Notes: a model not told the origin generated them from the sequence alone. Counted from the first letter of the stretch, positions 40,343 through 53,130 are shown. The stretch: 64,000 nt of DNA from Brenneria bubanii (GCF_022378355.1 NZ_JAKMAJ010000002.1:248001-312000), one strand, 5' to 3'. Numbers and translations are program-made.

Positions 40343-43246
40343 ATGCCTTTTACACTCGGTCAGCGCTGGATCAGCGATACGGAAAGCGAACTTGGATTGG
40401 GAACGGTGGTTTCCGTCGATACCCGCATGATTACCCTGCTTTTCCCGGCCAGCGGTGAAAACCGTCTCTATTCCCGCAGCGATGCCCCCATCACCCGCGT
40501 CATGTTTAACCCCGGTGATACCATTACCAGTCACGAAGGCTGGCAGCTAAAGGTAGAAGACGTACGCAATGAAAATGGTCTGCTGGTCTATATCGGTCAG
40601 CGTCTGGATGACGAGGCGCCGGCTGAGCTGCGTGAAGTGCTGCTGGACAGCAAGCTGACGTTTAACAAACCGCAGGATCGCCTGTTCGCCGGTCAAATTG
40701 ACCGCATGGACCGTTTCGCCCTGCGCTACCGCGCGCGAACTAATCAACACCAACAGGCGCTTCAGCAGTGGGGCGGACTGCGCGGCATGCGCGCCAGCCT
40801 GATCCCGCATCAGTTACATATCGCTTATGAAGTGGGACAACGCCACGCGCCGCGCGTCCTGCTGGCCGATGAAGTGGGTCTGGGAAAAACCATTGAAGCC
40901 GGGATGATTATCCATCAGCAGCTGCTTGCCGGACGGGCCGAGCGCGTGCTGATTATCGTGCCGGAAACCTTGCAGCACCAGTGGCTGGTGGAAATGCTGC
41001 GCCGATTCAACCTGCTGTTCTCTCTGTTTGACGATGAACGTTACGCCGAAGCCAAACTGGACAGCAGTAATCCTTTTGAAACCGAACAGCTGATTATCTG
41101 TTCTCTGGGTTTTGTACAACGCAATGCGCAACGCTTTAATCAGTTGGTCAATGCCAATTGGGATCTGCTGGTGGTGGATGAAGCGCATCACCTGGCCTGG
41201 AGCGAAGAGCAGCCCAGCGAGGAGTATCTGGCGGTGGAACAACTCGCCCAACATACTCCGGCGGTACTGCTGCTTACCGCCACGCCGGAACAGTTGGGTC
41301 AGCAAAGCCATTTTGCCCGCCTGCGCCTGCTCGATCCGAACCGCTTCCACGACTACCATGAATTTGTTGATGAACAGCGCCAGTATCGCCCGGTCGCCGA
41401 TGCGGTGACGGCGTTGCTGTCCGGGGAAACGCCCACCAACGCCGAGCTCAATGCGCTACGCGAATTGCTGAGCAAGCAGGATATCGAACCGCTGCTGGAA
41501 GCGATTAACGGCGATGGTGATGATAATCATCAAGCCCGGCAGGAACTGATTACCCTGCTGATGGATCGCCACGGCACCAGCCGCGTGCTGTTCCGTAATA
41601 CCCGTCAGGGCGTGAAGGGCTTCCCTCAGCGTATTCTGCACCCAGTCCGCCTGCCGCTGCCCGACCAATATCAGACGGCAATCAAGGTTTCCGGCATCAT
41701 GAGCGCGAAAAAATCCCCGGAGGCGCGCGCGCGCGAAATGCTGTATCCGGAACAAATCTATCAACAACTGGAAGGGGATGACGCCACCTGGTGGAACTTC
41801 GATCCCCGCGTTGAATGGTTGCTCAATTACCTGACGGCGAACCGTGACGAAAAGGTATTGGTGATCTGCGCCAAGGCCGCTACCGCATTGCAGTTGGAGC
41901 AGGTGCTGCGTACCCGCGAAGCCATTCGCGCCGCCGTGTTCCATGAAGGCTTGTCGATTCTGGAGCGCGATCGCGCCGCCGCCTATTTCGCCTCTGAAGA
42001 GGAAGGCGCTCAGGTGCTGATTTGCTCGGAGATCGGCTCCGAGGGGCGTAACTTCCAGTTCGCCAGCAAGTTGATCATGTTTGATCTGCCGTTCAACCCC
42101 GATCTGCTGGAACAGCGTATCGGCCGTCTGGATCGTATCGGTCAGACGCAGCAAATCCAGATTATGATCCCCTATCTGGAAAATACCGCGCAGGCGCTGC
42201 TGGTCCGTTGGTATCACGAGGGACTGGATGCGTTTGAGCACACCTGCCCGACGGGCCGCGCCATCTACGATGAGCATTATGATGAACTGATTGAACGGCT
42301 GACGACACAAGGCGAGCAGCAAGGCCTGGATGCGTTTATCCACAGCTGCCGCCAACAGCACGATCGGCTCAAGCTGCAGCTTGAACAAGGCCGCGACCGT
42401 CTGCTGGAAATGCATTCAAACGGCGGTGAACAGGCGCAAATACTGGCGCAGGGCATAGCCGAACAGGATAACGACGTTAATCTGGTCACCTTCTCCCTCA
42501 ATCTGTTCGATATCGTGGGCATCAATCAGGAGGATCGCAGCGATAACCTGATTATCCTGACGCCGTCCGATCACATGCTGGTGCCGGATTTCCCCGGTTT
42601 GCCGCAGGACGGTTGCACCATCACCTTCGATCGCGAACAGGCGTTATCTCGCGAAGACGCGCAGTTTATCAGTTGGGAACATCCGCTGATCCGCAACGGG
42701 CTGGATCTGATCCTGTCCGGCGATACCGGCAGTTGCGCCGTCTCGCTGCTGAAAAACAAATCGCTGCCGGTCGGTACCTTGCTGGCCGAGTTGATCTATG
42801 TGGTGGAGGCTCAGGCGCCGAAGCACCTGCAACTGACGCGTTTCCTGCCGCCGACGCCTATCCGCTTGCTGGTGGATCGCAAAGGCACCAACCTGGCCGG
42901 GCAGGTGGAGTTTGAGAGCTTCAACCGCCAGCTCAGCGCCGTGAATCGCCATACGTCGAGCAAACTGGTGAATGCCGTGCAGGCGGATGTCCACGTCATG
43001 CTCCGGCAGGCGGAACCCCTGGTGGAGGCGCAGGCCCGTCAGCTGATTGCCGATGCGCAAACCCAGGCGGATCGCCAGTTGCGCCGCGAGCTCGAACGCC
43101 TGGAAGCGCTCAAGGCGGTAAACCCCAACATTCGTGAAGATGAACTGAGCGCGCTGGAACAGCAGCGTGAACAGGTACTAACCAATCTTCATGAGGCAAA
43201 CTGGCGTCTGGACGCCATCCGCCTGGTGGTGGTGACGCATCAGTAA
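40343..43246 (+). CDS. rapA: RNA polymerase-associated ATPase RapA (HepA)
   Basis: Swi2/Snf2-family ATPase that binds RNA polymerase and promotes its recycling after transcription. The 967-residue protein (E. coli 968) has an N-terminal Tudor-like region, Walker A-type DEVGLGKT (176-183), the DEAH box (279-282) and helicase motifs IV-VI including [39 protein letters not shown] in pattern. The C-terminal RapA-specific domain follows. It lies between polB and rluA, as in E. coli. Confidence 0.97.
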   Translation: MPFTLGQRWISDTESELGLGTVVSVDTRMITLLFPASGENRLYSRSDAPITRVMFNPGDTITSHEGWQLKVEDVRNENGLLVYIGQRLDDEAPAELREVLLDSKLTFNKPQDRLFAGQIDRMDRFALRYRARTNQHQQALQQWGGLRGMRASLIPHQLHIAYEVGQRHAPRVLLADEVGLGKTIEAGMIIHQQLLAGRAERVLIIVPETLQHQWLVEMLRRFNLLFSLFDDERYAEAKLDSSNPFETEQLIICSLGFVQRNAQRFNQLVNANWDLLVVDEAHHLAWSEEQPSEEYLAVEQLAQHTPAVLLLTATPEQLGQQSHFARLRLLDPNRFHDYHEFVDEQRQYRPVADAVTALLSGETPTNAELNALRELLSKQDIEPLLEAINGDGDDNHQARQELITLLMDRHGTSRVLFRNTRQGVKGFPQRILHPVRLPLPDQYQTAIKVSGIMSAKKSPEARAREMLYPEQIYQQLEGDDATWWNFDPRVEWLLNYLTANRDEKVLVICAKAATALQLEQVLRTREAIRAAVFHEGLSILERDRAAAYFASEEEGAQVLICSEIGSEGRNFQFASKLIMFDLPFNPDLLEQRIGRLDRIGQTQQIQIMIPYLENTAQALLVRWYHEGLDAFEHTCPTGRAIYDEHYDELIERLTTQGEQQGLDAFIHSCRQQHDRLKLQLEQGRDRLLEMHSNGGEQAQILAQGIAEQDNDVNLVTFSLNLFDIVGINQEDRSDNLIILTPSDHMLVPDFPGLPQDGCTITFDREQALSREDAQFISWEHPLIRNGLDLILSGDTGSCAVSLLKNKSLPVGTLLAELIYVVEAQAPKHLQLTRFLPPTPIRLLVDRKGTNLAGQVEFESFNRQLSAVNRHTSSKLVNAVQADVHVMLRQAEPLVEAQARQLIADAQTQADRQLRRELERLEALKAVNPNIREDELSALEQQREQVLTNLHEANWRLDAIRLVVVTHQ

Positions 43247-43427
43247 CGCCCTGACGATAAGCGGATGTCGTCGTCGCAGGTCGCGCACTGATAGGTTCGA
43301 TATCAGGGAGAACGCAGGGACGCGTCTCCCGGCGCCAGGCCCGTGATGAACTCTCGATCGAGCAGCGAATAAGGTCGCCTGCTCTTTCCTATGCAGGTAA
43401 ACCCCTTTGGCGAGCTTTGGAGCCTCG

Positions 43428-44081
43428 ATGGAACCTTACAATCCTCCCACCGATCCCTGGTTACACATCCTGTATCAGGATCGACACATTATGGTGGTGA
43501 ACAAACCCAGCGGATTACTTTCGGTTCCCGGCCGCGCGCCGGAACATAAAGACAGCGTAATGAGCCGTATTCAGGCGGACTACCCGGATGCCCAGTCCGT
43601 CCATCGCCTCGATATGGCCACCAGCGGCATCATCGTCGTCGCGCTGACCAAAGCCGCCGAACGCGAGCTAAAACGCCAGTTTCGTGAACGCGAGCCGAAA
43701 AAATCCTACATTGCCCGCGTCTGGGGCGAGATGACGTGCGATGAGGGATTAATCGACCTGCCGCTGATTTGCGACTGGCCGAACCGCCCGAAGCAGAAAG
43801 TCTGTTTCGAACAGGGCAAGGCGGCGCAAACCGAATATCAGGTACTGTCCCGAGACGCCGACGGCACCACGCGCGTCAAACTGATGCCGATCACCGGGCG
43901 TTCACACCAGTTGCGCGTCCACCTGCTGGCGTTAGGCCACCCAATCCTCGGCGATGGTTTCTATGCCCATCCGCAAGCCAGGGCTAAAGCGCCCCGTCTG
44001 CTGCTACACGCGCAGGAACTGAGCATCACGCATCCTGAATTCAATACCCCCATGAGTTTTCGCTGCGAATCGGATTTCTAA
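43428..44081 (+). CDS. rluA: Dual-specificity pseudouridine synthase RluA
   Basis: Makes pseudouridine at position 746 of 23S rRNA and position 32 of several tRNAs. The 217-residue protein has the catalytic Asp62 in VHRLDMATSG and the conserved VNKPSGLLSVPGR, LKRQFREREPKKSYIARVWG and PITGRSHQLRVHLLALGHPILGD segments. The ATG at 43428 with GGAG upstream aligns with the E. coli N-terminus (MENYNPP); the upstream TTG extension is unlikely. Confidence 0.96.
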   Translation: MEPYNPPTDPWLHILYQDRHIMVVNKPSGLLSVPGRAPEHKDSVMSRIQADYPDAQSVHRLDMATSGIIVVALTKAAERELKRQFREREPKKSYIARVWGEMTCDEGLIDLPLICDWPNRPKQKVCFEQGKAAQTEYQVLSRDADGTTRVKLMPITGRSHQLRVHLLALGHPILGDGFYAHPQARAKAPRLLLHAQELSITHPEFNTPMSFRCESDF

Positions 44082-44177
44082 GATCTTTTTTATGCGCGCC
44101 AGCAGATTGAACGTGCCTAAAGGCGCGTGGGTAGAAAGTGATAACCGGTTGAAAAGAGAGGCGGCGGGAACAGCTGG

Positions 44178-45044
44178 TTATTTAAACTGATTGGCGTTTT
44201 TCAGTAATTCATAGGCGGCCTGAATATCCTGCGCTTTGCGTTTGGCCATTTCCATCATTCGGGGAGACAGCCCTTTCGCCATCAGTTTATCCGGATGGTG
44301 TTCGCTCATCAGCTTACGATAAGCGCGCTTAACCGTCGCCGCATCGTCACCGCGACTAACCCCCAGCGTACGGCAGGCGCTATCCAACGTAGGCCCGCGC
44401 GGGGCGGCGGGCTGGCGATGCCCGCCATAGGAATGTCCGTTGGACGACTGGCTGCGTCGTTGATAAGACTTTCCTCCCTGTTTGGCGCCGGATGCTGACT
44501 GGCTGGCCGCGCTTTCGATATTGCGCAGAAAAAACTCAAACTGCTCGCGACTTACGCCGAGTTCATCGGCGATGACGTACAGCAAGCGCCTTTCGTTCGG
44601 GTGCAATACGCCATCGACAAACGCGACCTGAATCTGGATATCCAGAAACATCTTAATCAGATCAAAGCGGCCCAGACAGACATCACGCAGTTTTCGCAAC
44701 TTCGCACGCAGCGGAAAGTGGCTGGTTTTACCCTCGCGAAAGGCCTGTTGCGCCGCGGTTCTCGCGGCGCCAAACAGTTCCAGGCGATCCATCATTTTGG
44801 TCGCAATCTGGATATCCGCTTCCGTGACACGGCCTTTGGATTTGGTCAGATGCCCCATGGCCTGAAACGTCGTGAGGAAAAACAATGACTGACGAGTGGA
44901 TTGGGTGGAAAAAAGATTACGGCGACGCGATGCCCTGGCTTTATCAACCATGTGCCCCATCAGCAGCCCCAGAACCATTCCCCAGACACCGCCGCTGGAC
45001 ATAATACCCAGAACAAGCCCCAGCAACTTTCCCCAATACCGCAT
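44178..45044 (-). CDS. djlA: DnaJ-like membrane co-chaperone DjlA
   Basis: Inner-membrane type III J-protein that stimulates DnaK and can influence the Rcs envelope-stress response. Of 288 residues, the first 30 form a single Gly-rich transmembrane segment ([23 protein letters not shown]). A TerB-like helical domain follows (about 55-180), then a flexible Ser/Gly/Gln-rich linker and a C-terminal J domain (about 222-285) with the catalytic HPD in [13 protein letters not shown]. Divergent from lptD. Confidence 0.96.
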   Translation of the reverse strand: MRYWGKLLGLVLGIMSSGGVWGMVLGLLMGHMVDKARASRRRNLFSTQSTRQSLFFLTTFQAMGHLTKSKGRVTEADIQIATKMMDRLELFGAARTAAQQAFREGKTSHFPLRAKLRKLRDVCLGRFDLIKMFLDIQIQVAFVDGVLHPNERRLLYVIADELGVSREQFEFFLRNIESAASQSASGAKQGGKSYQRRSQSSNGHSYGGHRQPAAPRGPTLDSACRTLGVSRGDDAATVKRAYRKLMSEHHPDKLMAKGLSPRMMEMAKRKAQDIQAAYELLKNANQFK

Positions 45045-45230
45045 ATACTCCTCAAATCCTCATGCCGTCGGCTAAAAATTGCTTTATCATACCCGTCATT
45101 TATCTTTGCACCTAACGGCAGCGCGTATAAAACAGTGGGGATTTAACACTGGCGCAACGCTAATGACTGATATAGTCTCTGACCGTTTGCCGCCATGATG
45201 CCTCTGATAACGGAACATCTGATACAGCGT

Positions 45231-47582
45231 ATGAAAAAAAGTTTCCCAACCCTGCTGGCCACTTTGATTTGGTCGGCGCTATATAGTCAACAATCGCTGG
45301 CCGATCTCGCCGAACAGTGCATGATGGGTGTACCCACGTACAACAGGCCGCTGGTCACGGGCGATGCGAATCAACTGCCGGTAAACATTCAGGCCGACAA
45401 AAGCAAGGCCAGCTACCCAGACAGCGCCCGATTCATCGGCAATGTCAATATAGAACAGGGCAACAGCGTCCTGACCGCCGAACAGGTGAATCTTGACCAG
45501 ATTGGTTCGGATGCCCAGAACACGCCCAACCGTACCATTACCGCAACGGGCAATGTTCACTACGATGACAACCAGGTCATTCTGAAAGGTCCCAAAGCCT
45601 GGTCAAACCTTAATACCAAAGATACCGATGTGTATGAAGGCGACTATCAGATGGTTGGTCGTCAAGGGCGCGGCGCGGCCGACAAAATGAAAATGCGCGA
45701 CAACAGTCGCTACACCATTTTGGAAAACGGCACCTTTACCTCCTGCCTGCCGGGAGATAATAGCTGGAGCGTCGTCGGTTCGGAAGTGATTCAGGACCGG
45801 GAAGAACAGGTGGCCGAAATCTGGAACGCGCGTTTCAAGATCGGCAACGTACCGGTATTTTACAGCCCTTATCTGCAATTACCCATCGGCGACAAGCGCC
45901 GCTCCGGTTTTCTGATCCCCAATGCCAGATACGGCAGCAGTAACGGCTTTGAACTTATCACGCCCTACTACTGGAATATCGCCCCTAACTTCGACGCCAC
46001 CATTACGCCGCATGTGCAAACCAAACGCGGAATTCAGTTTGAAAACGAATTCCGCTACCTGACCGCGCCCGGCCAGGGAACGGTAGAACTTGACTGGCTT
46101 CCCGACGACAAGGAATACGCTAAAGTCGAGCCAGAAGACGACAACGACACCCGCTGGCTGTTCCACTGGGATCACAACGGCGTGCTCAATCAGGTATGGC
46201 GTTTTAACGCCGACTATACAAAAGTCAGCGACGACCGCTACTTTACCGATCTGGATTCTAAATACGGTTCAAGCACCAGCGGCTACCTGACACAGAAATT
46301 CAGTGCGGGCTACGCCAACCAAAACTGGGATACCACGTTGTCCGCCAAGCAGTTCCAACTGCTCTCCGACTCAAGCAATCGGGATGTCTACCGCGCCGAA
46401 CCCCAGCTTGATATCAATTATTACCAAAATGATATCGGCCCGTTTGATATGCACCTTTATGGTCAGGCGGTAAAATTCACCAACGTGAACGCCAATCGGC
46501 CGGAAGCCACGCGCCTGCATGTTGAACCAGCGGTAAATCTCCCGCTATCCAATCGCTGGGGCAGTCTGAACACCGAAGCCAAACTGCTGGCGACCCATTA
46601 CCAGCAAAGCAACCTTGAACGTTATCAGGCCGATACCTCGGTCTCCGACAATGCTAAAAATGAGTTGAAAAGCTCGGTAAACCGCGTGATGCCGCAGTTC
46701 AAAGTAGACGGCAAGATGGTCTTCGAGCGTGAAATGAGCTGGTCGCCCGGGTACACCCAGACGCTGGAGCCGCGGGCCCAGTATCTGTATGTCCCGTACC
46801 GCAATCAGAATGACATCCATACTTATGACTCCACGCTATTGCAATCCGACTACTCCGGTCTGTTCCGCGACCGCAGCTACAGCGGCTTGGATCGTATTGC
46901 TTCGGCAAACCAGGTCGTTACCGGGGTAACGTCCCGAATTTATGATGACGCTTTGATTGAACGTTTTAATGCCTCCGTAGGTCAAATCTATTATTTTAAT
47001 CGCCCTCGTACCGGCGACAGCAATATGTTGCTGGACCGCAGCGACGATAACGGCAGCATGGTATGGGCCGGCGACTCCTATCTGAAGGTTGACGACAACT
47101 GGGGCTTACGGGGAGGATTGCAGTACGACGCGCGCCTCAACGAAGTCGCGCTGGGTGATGCCGTGGTGGAATACCGCAAAGATGCGGAGCGGCTGGTACA
47201 GCTGAACTATCGCTACGCCAGCCCCGACTATATTCGGGCAATGCTGCCAAATGTACAGAATCCCGGCTTTCAACAGGGGATTTCACAGGTGGGCGTCACG
47301 GCCAGTTGGCCAATCGCCGACCGTTGGGCCGTTGTGGGGGCTTACTATTATGACACCAAGGCCAATCAGCCGGCCAACCAGTTGATTGGCGTGCAGTATA
47401 ATACCTGCTGCTGGGCCGTCAGCGTCGGCTATGAGCGTAAAATCACCGACTGGGATAGCAGTAGCGTGTATGACAACAAAGTGTCGTTTAATATCGAATT
47501 ACGTGGTTTAAGCAATAATTACAGTCTGGGTTCCGAAAAAATGCTGCGTTCGGGCATTTTGCCATACCAACGCGCGTTCTGA
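45231..47582 (+). CDS. lptD: LPS-assembly outer-membrane protein LptD
   Basis: Beta-barrel translocon that with LptE inserts LPS into the outer leaflet of the outer membrane. The ATG at 45231 gives a signal peptide ([24 protein letters not shown]) and 783 residues against 784 in E. coli; the open frame extends 12 codons further upstream without a start signal. An OstA-like N-terminal domain (about 50-200) precedes a 26-strand barrel. The four cysteines needed for the inter-domain disulfides are present: one in AEQC, one in FTSCLPG, and a pair in NTCCWAV. It ends with [12 protein letters not shown]; surA follows, as in E. coli. Confidence 0.97.
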   Translation: MKKSFPTLLATLIWSALYSQQSLADLAEQCMMGVPTYNRPLVTGDANQLPVNIQADKSKASYPDSARFIGNVNIEQGNSVLTAEQVNLDQIGSDAQNTPNRTITATGNVHYDDNQVILKGPKAWSNLNTKDTDVYEGDYQMVGRQGRGAADKMKMRDNSRYTILENGTFTSCLPGDNSWSVVGSEVIQDREEQVAEIWNARFKIGNVPVFYSPYLQLPIGDKRRSGFLIPNARYGSSNGFELITPYYWNIAPNFDATITPHVQTKRGIQFENEFRYLTAPGQGTVELDWLPDDKEYAKVEPEDDNDTRWLFHWDHNGVLNQVWRFNADYTKVSDDRYFTDLDSKYGSSTSGYLTQKFSAGYANQNWDTTLSAKQFQLLSDSSNRDVYRAEPQLDINYYQNDIGPFDMHLYGQAVKFTNVNANRPEATRLHVEPAVNLPLSNRWGSLNTEAKLLATHYQQSNLERYQADTSVSDNAKNELKSSVNRVMPQFKVDGKMVFEREMSWSPGYTQTLEPRAQYLYVPYRNQNDIHTYDSTLLQSDYSGLFRDRSYSGLDRIASANQVVTGVTSRIYDDALIERFNASVGQIYYFNRPRTGDSNMLLDRSDDNGSMVWAGDSYLKVDDNWGLRGGLQYDARLNEVALGDAVVEYRKDAERLVQLNYRYASPDYIRAMLPNVQNPGFQQGISQVGVTASWPIADRWAVVGAYYYDTKANQPANQLIGVQYNTCCWAVSVGYERKITDWDSSSVYDNKVSFNIELRGLSNNYSLGSEKMLRSGILPYQRAF

Positions 47583-47676
47583 TAAACAGAACGACGCGGA
47601 ATGAAATAGTCGCGGCAAGCAGACTGTGTCAATGAAACTTATAGCCCGCCTTGCGGATGAGATAAATGGGAAAGGT

Positions 47677-48972
47677 ATGAATAACTGGAGAACGCTTATT
47701 CTCGGATTGGCATTGACTGCCTCTACCGCGTTCGCAGCACCACAAGTGGTTGATAAAGTTGCAGCAGTAGTAGACAACGGCGTTGTGTTGGAAAGCGATG
47801 TAAACGGTCTTTTTCAATCGGTTAAACTGAACGCGCAGCATGCCGGCCAGCAATTGCCGGATGATGCCACATTGCGGCATCAGATCGTCGATCGTCTGAT
47901 TATGGATAATATCGTCCTGCAAATGGCGCAAAAAATGGGTCTCCAGGTCACGGACGATCAGTTAGAGCTGGCTATCACCAATATCGCGGCGCAGAACCGT
48001 CTGACGCTTAACCAGTTGAAGAGTCAGCTGGCTTACGAGGGAATTAACTACAACACCTATCGCGCACAGATTCGCAAAGAAATGCTGATTGCCGAAGTTC
48101 GTAATAACGAGGTGCGTCGCCGCATCAGCATTTTGCCGCAGGAAGTCGACGCGCTGGCGAAGCAGATCGCCAACCAAACCGGCGAGGATGCCGAGCTCAA
48201 TTTAAGCCACATCCTGCTTCCGTTGCCGGAAAATCCCAGTCAGCAACAGGTCGATGAAGCGGAGAATCTGGCCAACTCGTTGGTGAAACAGCTCAGCGAA
48301 GGCGCCGATTTCGGTAAGCTGGCTATCGCCTATTCCGCCGATCCTCAGGCCCTGAGCGGCGGGCAGATGGGATGGGGTAAATTACAGGAAATCCCGTCGC
48401 TGTTTGCAGAAAGACTGATGCAGGTGCAAAAAGGCCAGGTTGTCGGTCCGATCCGCTCCGGCGTCGGTTTTCATATTTTACGCGTCAACGATATTCGCGG
48501 CAGCCATCAAACGGTGTCGGTTACTGAATTCCACGCCCGCCACATTCTCCTGAAACCCTCGGTGGTGATGACCGACAGCCAGGCACAGGCGAAACTGGCG
48601 GAAGTTGCGCAACAGATAAAAAGCGGCGCCGCCGATTTTGTTTCTCAGGCTAAACAATTATCGCAGGATCCTGGTTCAGCCAATCAGGGGGGCGATCTGG
48701 GTTGGGCTTCTCCCGATATGTACGATCCGGCGTTCCGCGATGCGCTGCTGAAATTGAAAAAAGGCGAAATCAGTCAACCGGTTCACTCCTCTTTCGGCTG
48801 GCACCTGATCCAGCTACTGGATACCCGTCAGGTTGATAAAACCGACGCCGCCCAGAAAGATCGCGCATACCGGATGCTGTTTAACCGCAAGTTCGCCGAA
48901 GAAGCGCAAACCTGGATGCAGGAGCAACGCGCTGCGGCCTATGTGAAAATCATCGATGGCACAAATAATTAA
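47677..48972 (+). CDS. surA: Periplasmic chaperone and peptidyl-prolyl isomerase SurA
   Basis: Escorts unfolded outer-membrane proteins, including LptD, across the periplasm to the BAM complex. From the ATG at 47677 the 431-residue protein has a signal peptide ending [17 protein letters not shown] chaperone N-domain follows, then two parvulin domains (about 175-275 and 285-385) recognised by [15 protein letters not shown] and ARHILLKPS, and a C-terminal helix. The frame is open 17 codons upstream, but the shorter start has an AAAGG site and fits E. coli. It overlaps pdxA by one base (TAATG). Confidence 0.96.
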   Translation: MNNWRTLILGLALTASTAFAAPQVVDKVAAVVDNGVVLESDVNGLFQSVKLNAQHAGQQLPDDATLRHQIVDRLIMDNIVLQMAQKMGLQVTDDQLELAITNIAAQNRLTLNQLKSQLAYEGINYNTYRAQIRKEMLIAEVRNNEVRRRISILPQEVDALAKQIANQTGEDAELNLSHILLPLPENPSQQQVDEAENLANSLVKQLSEGADFGKLAIAYSADPQALSGGQMGWGKLQEIPSLFAERLMQVQKGQVVGPIRSGVGFHILRVNDIRGSHQTVSVTEFHARHILLKPSVVMTDSQAQAKLAEVAQQIKSGAADFVSQAKQLSQDPGSANQGGDLGWASPDMYDPAFRDALLKLKKGEISQPVHSSFGWHLIQLLDTRQVDKTDAAQKDRAYRMLFNRKFAEEAQTWMQEQRAAAYVKIIDGTNN

Positions 48973-49973
48973 TGCATACTGAAAGCCGTATCCAGCGCGT
49001 TGTCATTACGCCCGGCGAACCCGCCGGGATTGGCCCCGATCTGGTGATTGCGCTGGCGCAACAGTCGTGGCCGGTGGAGCTGGTTGTATGCGTCGACCCC
49101 GAGCTGCTGATGAGCCGCGCGCGGCAACTGCGCTTGCCGTTAACCTTGCAGCATTACCAGCCGGGGCTGCCGGCACAGCCGCAGCAGGCTGGAACTCTGA
49201 CGGTGCTGGCGATCCCCACCACGGCGACCGCGGTGGCGGGACAGCTCAACGTCGACAACAGTGCCTATGTCGTCGAGACGCTGGCGCGAGCCTGTGATGG
49301 CTGCCTGAACGGCGAATTCGCCGCGCTGATTACCGGGCCGGTTCACAAAGGCATTATCAACGATGCCGGGGTCCCCTTTAGCGGACACACTGAATTTTTC
49401 GCCGATCGCAGCCACTGTAAGCGCGTCGTCATGATGCTGGCGACTGAAGAGTTACGCGTCGCCCTGGCGACCACGCATCTGCCGCTCGCCGACGTTTCCG
49501 CCGCCATAACCCGACAATGTCTGCATGAAGTCATTACTATTCTGCATCATGATTTACAGACCAAATTCGGCATCAAGCAGCCGCAAATCTACGTTTGCGG
49601 CCTGAATCCTCACGCGGGCGAAGGCGGTCATATGGGCCGCGAGGAGCTGGACGTCATTACACCGGCATTAGACGAACTGCGTCAGCAGGGAATGAGGCTG
49701 ATTGGCCCGTTGCCGGCAGACACGCTGTTCCAGCCGAAGTATCTGCAGCATGCCGACGCGGTGCTGGCGATGTATCACGATCAGGGCCTGCCGGTTCTCA
49801 AATATCAGGGATTTGGCCGCGCGGTAAATATTACGCTGGGGTTGCCGTTTATTCGCACTTCGGTCGATCACGGTACGGCATTGGAACTTGCCGCCACCGG
49901 CGCGGCCGATCCCGGCAGCTTCACCACGGCATTAAATCTTGCCATTAAAATGACAAAACACATTAATGAATAA
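48972..49973 (+). CDS. pdxA: 4-hydroxythreonine-4-phosphate dehydrogenase PdxA
   Basis: Oxidises 4-phosphohydroxy-L-threonine in the DXP-dependent pyridoxal phosphate pathway; the product is used by PdxJ. The 333-residue protein starts with [19 protein letters not shown]. The metal and substrate-binding regions [38 protein letters not shown] and [38 protein letters not shown] in pattern are all intact. It overlaps surA by one base and ksgA by eight bases. Confidence 0.97.
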   Translation: MHTESRIQRVVITPGEPAGIGPDLVIALAQQSWPVELVVCVDPELLMSRARQLRLPLTLQHYQPGLPAQPQQAGTLTVLAIPTTATAVAGQLNVDNSAYVVETLARACDGCLNGEFAALITGPVHKGIINDAGVPFSGHTEFFADRSHCKRVVMMLATEELRVALATTHLPLADVSAAITRQCLHEVITILHHDLQTKFGIKQPQIYVCGLNPHAGEGGHMGREELDVITPALDELRQQGMRLIGPLPADTLFQPKYLQHADAVLAMYHDQGLPVLKYQGFGRAVNITLGLPFIRTSVDHGTALELAATGAADPGSFTTALNLAIKMTKHINE

Positions 49974-50784
49974 TCGAGTACACCAAGGTCACTTCGCCCG
50001 TAAGCGGTTTGGGCAAAACTTTTTGAGCGATCATTTCGTGATCGACAGCATTGTATCCGCGATTCATCCGCAGCCCGGTCAGGCGATCGTCGAGATCGGC
50101 CCCGGGCTCGGCGCGTTAACGGAGCCGGTTGGCGAGCGAATGGATCGCTTCACCGTGATCGAGCTGGATCGCGATCTGGCGGCGCGTCTGGAAACGCACC
50201 CGACGCTGAAAGACAAGCTGACCATCATCCAGCAGGATGCCATGACGGTGGATTTCTCCGCATTGGCCGAACAGGCCGGGCAACCGCTGCGGGTGTTTGG
50301 TAATCTGCCTTATAATATATCGACGCCGCTGATGTTCCATCTGTTCAGCTACACGCAAGCCATTCACGATATGCATTTTATGTTGCAAAAGGAAGTGGTT
50401 AACCGTCTGGTAGCCGGCCCGAACAGTAAGGCTTACGGACGCTTGAGCGTGATGGCGCAGTACTACTGCCAGGTGATCCCGGTGTTGGAAGTACCGCCGA
50501 CGGCGTTTAAACCGGCCCCTAAGGTCGATTCAGCCGTTGTCCGTTTGGTTCCCCATGCGCAGGTGCCATATCCGGTAAATGATATTCGCGTATTGAGCCG
50601 GATTACGACTGAAGCGTTTAATCAACGGCGGAAAACGCTGCGCAACAGTCTGGGCAACCTCTTTACGCTCGAACAACTGGCTGAGTTGGGTATCGATTCA
50701 GGCTGTCGAGCCGAGAATGTGACGGTTGAGCAATACTGCCGGTTAGCGAACTGGCTGACCGAGCATCCTACAGCACAGGAATAA
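49966..50784 (+). CDS. rsmA: 16S rRNA dimethyladenosine transferase KsgA (RsmA)
   Basis: Dimethylates A1518 and A1519 of 16S rRNA during 30S maturation. The 272-residue Rossmann methyltransferase shows [10 protein letters not shown], the SAM-binding [13 protein letters not shown] near residues 44-56, the acidic ELDRDLA, and the [14 protein letters not shown] catalytic motif. The C-terminal helical domain has [16 protein letters not shown]. The ATG overlaps the end of pdxA. Confidence 0.97.
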   Translation: MNNRVHQGHFARKRFGQNFLSDHFVIDSIVSAIHPQPGQAIVEIGPGLGALTEPVGERMDRFTVIELDRDLAARLETHPTLKDKLTIIQQDAMTVDFSALAEQAGQPLRVFGNLPYNISTPLMFHLFSYTQAIHDMHFMLQKEVVNRLVAGPNSKAYGRLSVMAQYYCQVIPVLEVPPTAFKPAPKVDSAVVRLVPHAQVPYPVNDIRVLSRITTEAFNQRRKTLRNSLGNLFTLEQLAELGIDSGCRAENVTVEQYCRLANWLTEHPTAQE

Positions 50785-50798
50785 CTGGAGTTGTCGTG

Positions 50799-51176
50799 AT
50801 GATTAATGCGCCCCGCGTTTGTGTACAGGTTCAGAGTTTTTATGTCGAGTCTCAGTCGCAGCCTGACGAAGAACGTTTCGTGTTCGCCTATACGATTACT
50901 ATCCGCAATCTGGGGCGGCATGAAGTCAAACTTTGCGGTCGTTACTGGCTGATCACCAACGCCAACGGGCGCCAGACCGAAGTTCAGGGCGAAGGCGTTG
51001 TCGGAGAGCAGCCGGTAATACAACCGGGGAGCGAATTTCAGTATACCAGCGGTACGATTTTGGAAACCCCGTTGGGTACGATGGAAGGGCATTACCAAAT
51101 GCTCGATCATCAAGGCGATGCTTTTCAAGTCAGTATTCCCGTATTTCGTCTGGCGATTCCTTCACTGATACATTAA
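50799..51176 (+). CDS. apaG: ApaG (DUF525 domain protein)
   Basis: Small beta-sandwich protein of 125 residues, same length as E. coli ApaG; linked to cation efflux phenotypes, exact function unsettled. The conserved core is [30 protein letters not shown] followed by [25 protein letters not shown] and GTMEGHYQM. The ATG at 50799 lies 8 bases after GGAG; a GTG one codon upstream is in frame. apaH starts two bases after its stop. Confidence 0.96.
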   Translation: MINAPRVCVQVQSFYVESQSQPDEERFVFAYTITIRNLGRHEVKLCGRYWLITNANGRQTEVQGEGVVGEQPVIQPGSEFQYTSGTILETPLGTMEGHYQMLDHQGDAFQVSIPVFRLAIPSLIH

Positions 51177-51178
51177 TT

Positions 51179-52015
51179 ATGTCTACTTATTTAATTGGCG
51201 ATGTTCATGGCTGTTTGGTTGAACTCGAGGCGCTATTGGCGCAAGTTTCTTTTAACCCCGACCAAGACAGGGTATGGCTAACGGGCGATCTGGTCGCGCG
51301 CGGCCCCGATTCGCTTGGGGTTCTGCGTTTTGTCCGTTCACTCGGGGCATCAGCGCGGATGGTTCTGGGCAATCATGACCTGCACTTGCTTGCCATTTAT
51401 GCCGGGATCAGCCGCAATAAACCCAAAGATCGGCTCAATTCGCTGCTGAATGCGCCCGACGTCCACGACCTGATTAACTGGCTGCGTCGGCAGCCGCTGT
51501 TGCAGGTTGATGAAGAATTAAAGCTGGTGATGGCGCACGCGGGGATCACGCCGCAATGGGATCTGGATACGGCTAAAATGTGCGCGCGGGAAGCGGAGTC
51601 TATTCTCAGCAGCGATAGCTATCCGCTGTTCCTCGACGCGATGTACGGCGACATGCCGAATCACTGGAGTCCCGAACTCAGCGGCCTGCCCCGTTTGCGT
51701 TTCAGCACCAATGTTCTTACCCGCATGCGCTACTGTTTCTCAGGCGGCCAGTTGGATATGATCTGCAAAGATCCGCCGACTCAGGCGCCCTCGCTGCTGA
51801 AGCCCTGGTTCGAACTCCCCAGCCAGGTCGCGGGCGAATTCGCCATTGCGTTCGGGCACTGGGCATCGCTGAACGGGAAAGGCACGCCGGAAAATATCTA
51901 CGCGCTGGATACAGGCTGCTGCTGGGGAGGAAAGCTGACGATGCTGCGTTGGGAAGACAAACGCTACTTTACGCAAAAATCCTTGTCACGTCCTGATACG
52001 GGCAATACCGAATAA
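51179..52015 (+). CDS. apaH: Symmetrical diadenosine tetraphosphatase ApaH
   Basis: Hydrolyses Ap4A to two ADP and removes Np4A caps from RNA. The 278-residue metallophosphoesterase has the metal motifs GDVHG (residues 7-11), [12 protein letters not shown] and GNHDLHLLA, and a C-terminal His in [10 protein letters not shown]. The start at 51179 is two bases after apaG; the frame extends upstream inside apaG but that is an artefact of overlapping frames. Confidence 0.97.
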   Translation: MSTYLIGDVHGCLVELEALLAQVSFNPDQDRVWLTGDLVARGPDSLGVLRFVRSLGASARMVLGNHDLHLLAIYAGISRNKPKDRLNSLLNAPDVHDLINWLRRQPLLQVDEELKLVMAHAGITPQWDLDTAKMCAREAESILSSDSYPLFLDAMYGDMPNHWSPELSGLPRLRFSTNVLTRMRYCFSGGQLDMICKDPPTQAPSLLKPWFELPSQVAGEFAIAFGHWASLNGKGTPENIYALDTGCCWGGKLTMLRWEDKRYFTQKSLSRPDTGNTE

Positions 52016-52031
52016 CCCGACCTCAAGAGGA

Positions 52032-52061
52032 TCCGAGGCGCAATGGCTATCGCGCCTCGGA
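52032..52061. repeat. Strong inverted repeat between convergent apaH and folA
   Basis: Perfect 10-bp stem TCCGAGGCGC (52032-52041) with GCGCCTCGGA (52052-52061) and a 10-base loop. It lies between the two convergent stops. There is no T run on either side, so it may end transcription from both directions only with help, or protect the 3' ends. Confidence 0.6.
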
Positions 52062-52070
52062 CAAAAGAAA

Positions 52071-52553
52071 CTAATTTCTTTCCAGAATTTCGAAACAATA
52101 GCTGTGAGAATTGCGCTCATCCGCGTCATGAAATTCGCTGAACGTCGACTGCCACTCATCAGGTTCATAATCCGGGAAATGCGTATCGCCCTCGACTTCC
52201 ACGTCAATGTGCGTCAAATAGAGTCGATTAGCCTGAGGCAACATCTGCTGATAAATACTTCCGCCGCCGATCACCATCACCTCTGGCGCCTCACCGGCAA
52301 CGGCGATGGCGTCATCCAGTGAGGCGACCCAGGTAACGCGTTCATCGTCGCCGGGATGACTGCTGACGACAATGTTGAGTCTACCGGGCAATGGCTGGCC
52401 GATGGACCGGAAGGTATTGCGCCCCATGACGATCGGCTTACCCAATGTATGACGCTTAAACCATGCCAAATCCGCCGGTAAATGCCACGGCATGGCATTT
52501 TCCATACCGATGACACGATCCACCGCCAATGCGGCAATCAAACTAATAACCAT
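52071..52553 (-). CDS. folA: Dihydrofolate reductase FolA
   Basis: Reduces dihydrofolate to tetrahydrofolate with NADPH; the trimethoprim target. The 160-residue protein (E. coli 159) starts [40 protein letters not shown] in pattern, with the catalytic acidic residue Asp28 in PADLAWFK. The NADPH-binding [10 protein letters not shown] and IGGGSIYQQ segments are present. Chromosomal type, between apaH and yjjPB. Confidence 0.97.
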   Translation of the reverse strand: MVISLIAALAVDRVIGMENAMPWHLPADLAWFKRHTLGKPIVMGRNTFRSIGQPLPGRLNIVVSSHPGDDERVTWVASLDDAIAVAGEAPEVMVIGGGSIYQQMLPQANRLYLTHIDVEVEGDTHFPDYEPDEWQSTFSEFHDADERNSHSYCFEILERN

Positions 52554-52659
52554 GGTGAAACCCTGTAGGTCAGAAAATTGCTGACACTATACGGAAAGCC
52601 CCCGCCCTCGTCGATACGGAGCCCAAGCCAAATAACAATATAAGAAGGCTCCGATAGGG

Positions 52660-53130
52660 CTACACGCCCGGCCGCTTACGATATAGCCATATTCCCGGCA
52701 ATGACAAACCGATAGACAGCGCCCCGACGATAAAGCTGGCCTTAAGGAAATTGGTGACCATGACGCTCATAAGTTCTTCGCTGTAGCCGAGATGCGAAAT
52801 TTCCACGACGGAAATCATTGCGGTATAGGCTGAAATACCGGGGAACATGGGAATCACCGCGGCGACGGTAAAAACCTTGGGGTGCGCCAGCAGCCAACGA
52901 GACCAGCGAATACCGATAATCCCAATGGTAATGGCGGCCAGAAAAGACGCCCATTCGATGCTCAGATCGAAGTACATGGCAATGAAGCGCACGCCATGTC
53001 CCAACGCGCCCAGCGCCGCGCAATAGTGCAGCGCCCTGAGAGGAACATTAAACACCATGGCAAATCCCAACGCCGGCACGGCCGCCAGAGCCATATCCTG
53101 CAACAGCGCCCACAGCAGACTTAAGCCCAT
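52660..53130 (-). CDS. yjjB: YjjB, ThrE-type exporter subunit
   Basis: 156-residue membrane protein forming the C-terminal half of a split ThrE-like (DUF3815) exporter with YjjP; the E. coli pair has been linked to succinate export. It has about five hydrophobic segments. [19 protein letters not shown]-type start and [29 protein letters not shown] closely match E. coli YjjB, as does the ending [16 protein letters not shown]. The ATG at 53130 lies inside the end of yjjP (10-base overlap). Confidence 0.93.
   Translation of the reverse strand: MGLSLLWALLQDMALAAVPALGFAMVFNVPLRALHYCAALGALGHGVRFIAMYFDLSIEWASFLAAITIGIIGIRWSRWLLAHPKVFTVAAVIPMFPGISAYTAMISVVEISHLGYSEELMSVMVTNFLKASFIVGALSIGLSLPGIWLYRKRPGV

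Noticed and set aside
50933-51178. N-terminal extension of ApaH by 82 codons
   Set aside because: It lies entirely within apaG in another frame; the ATG at 51179 gives the normal ApaH start and length.
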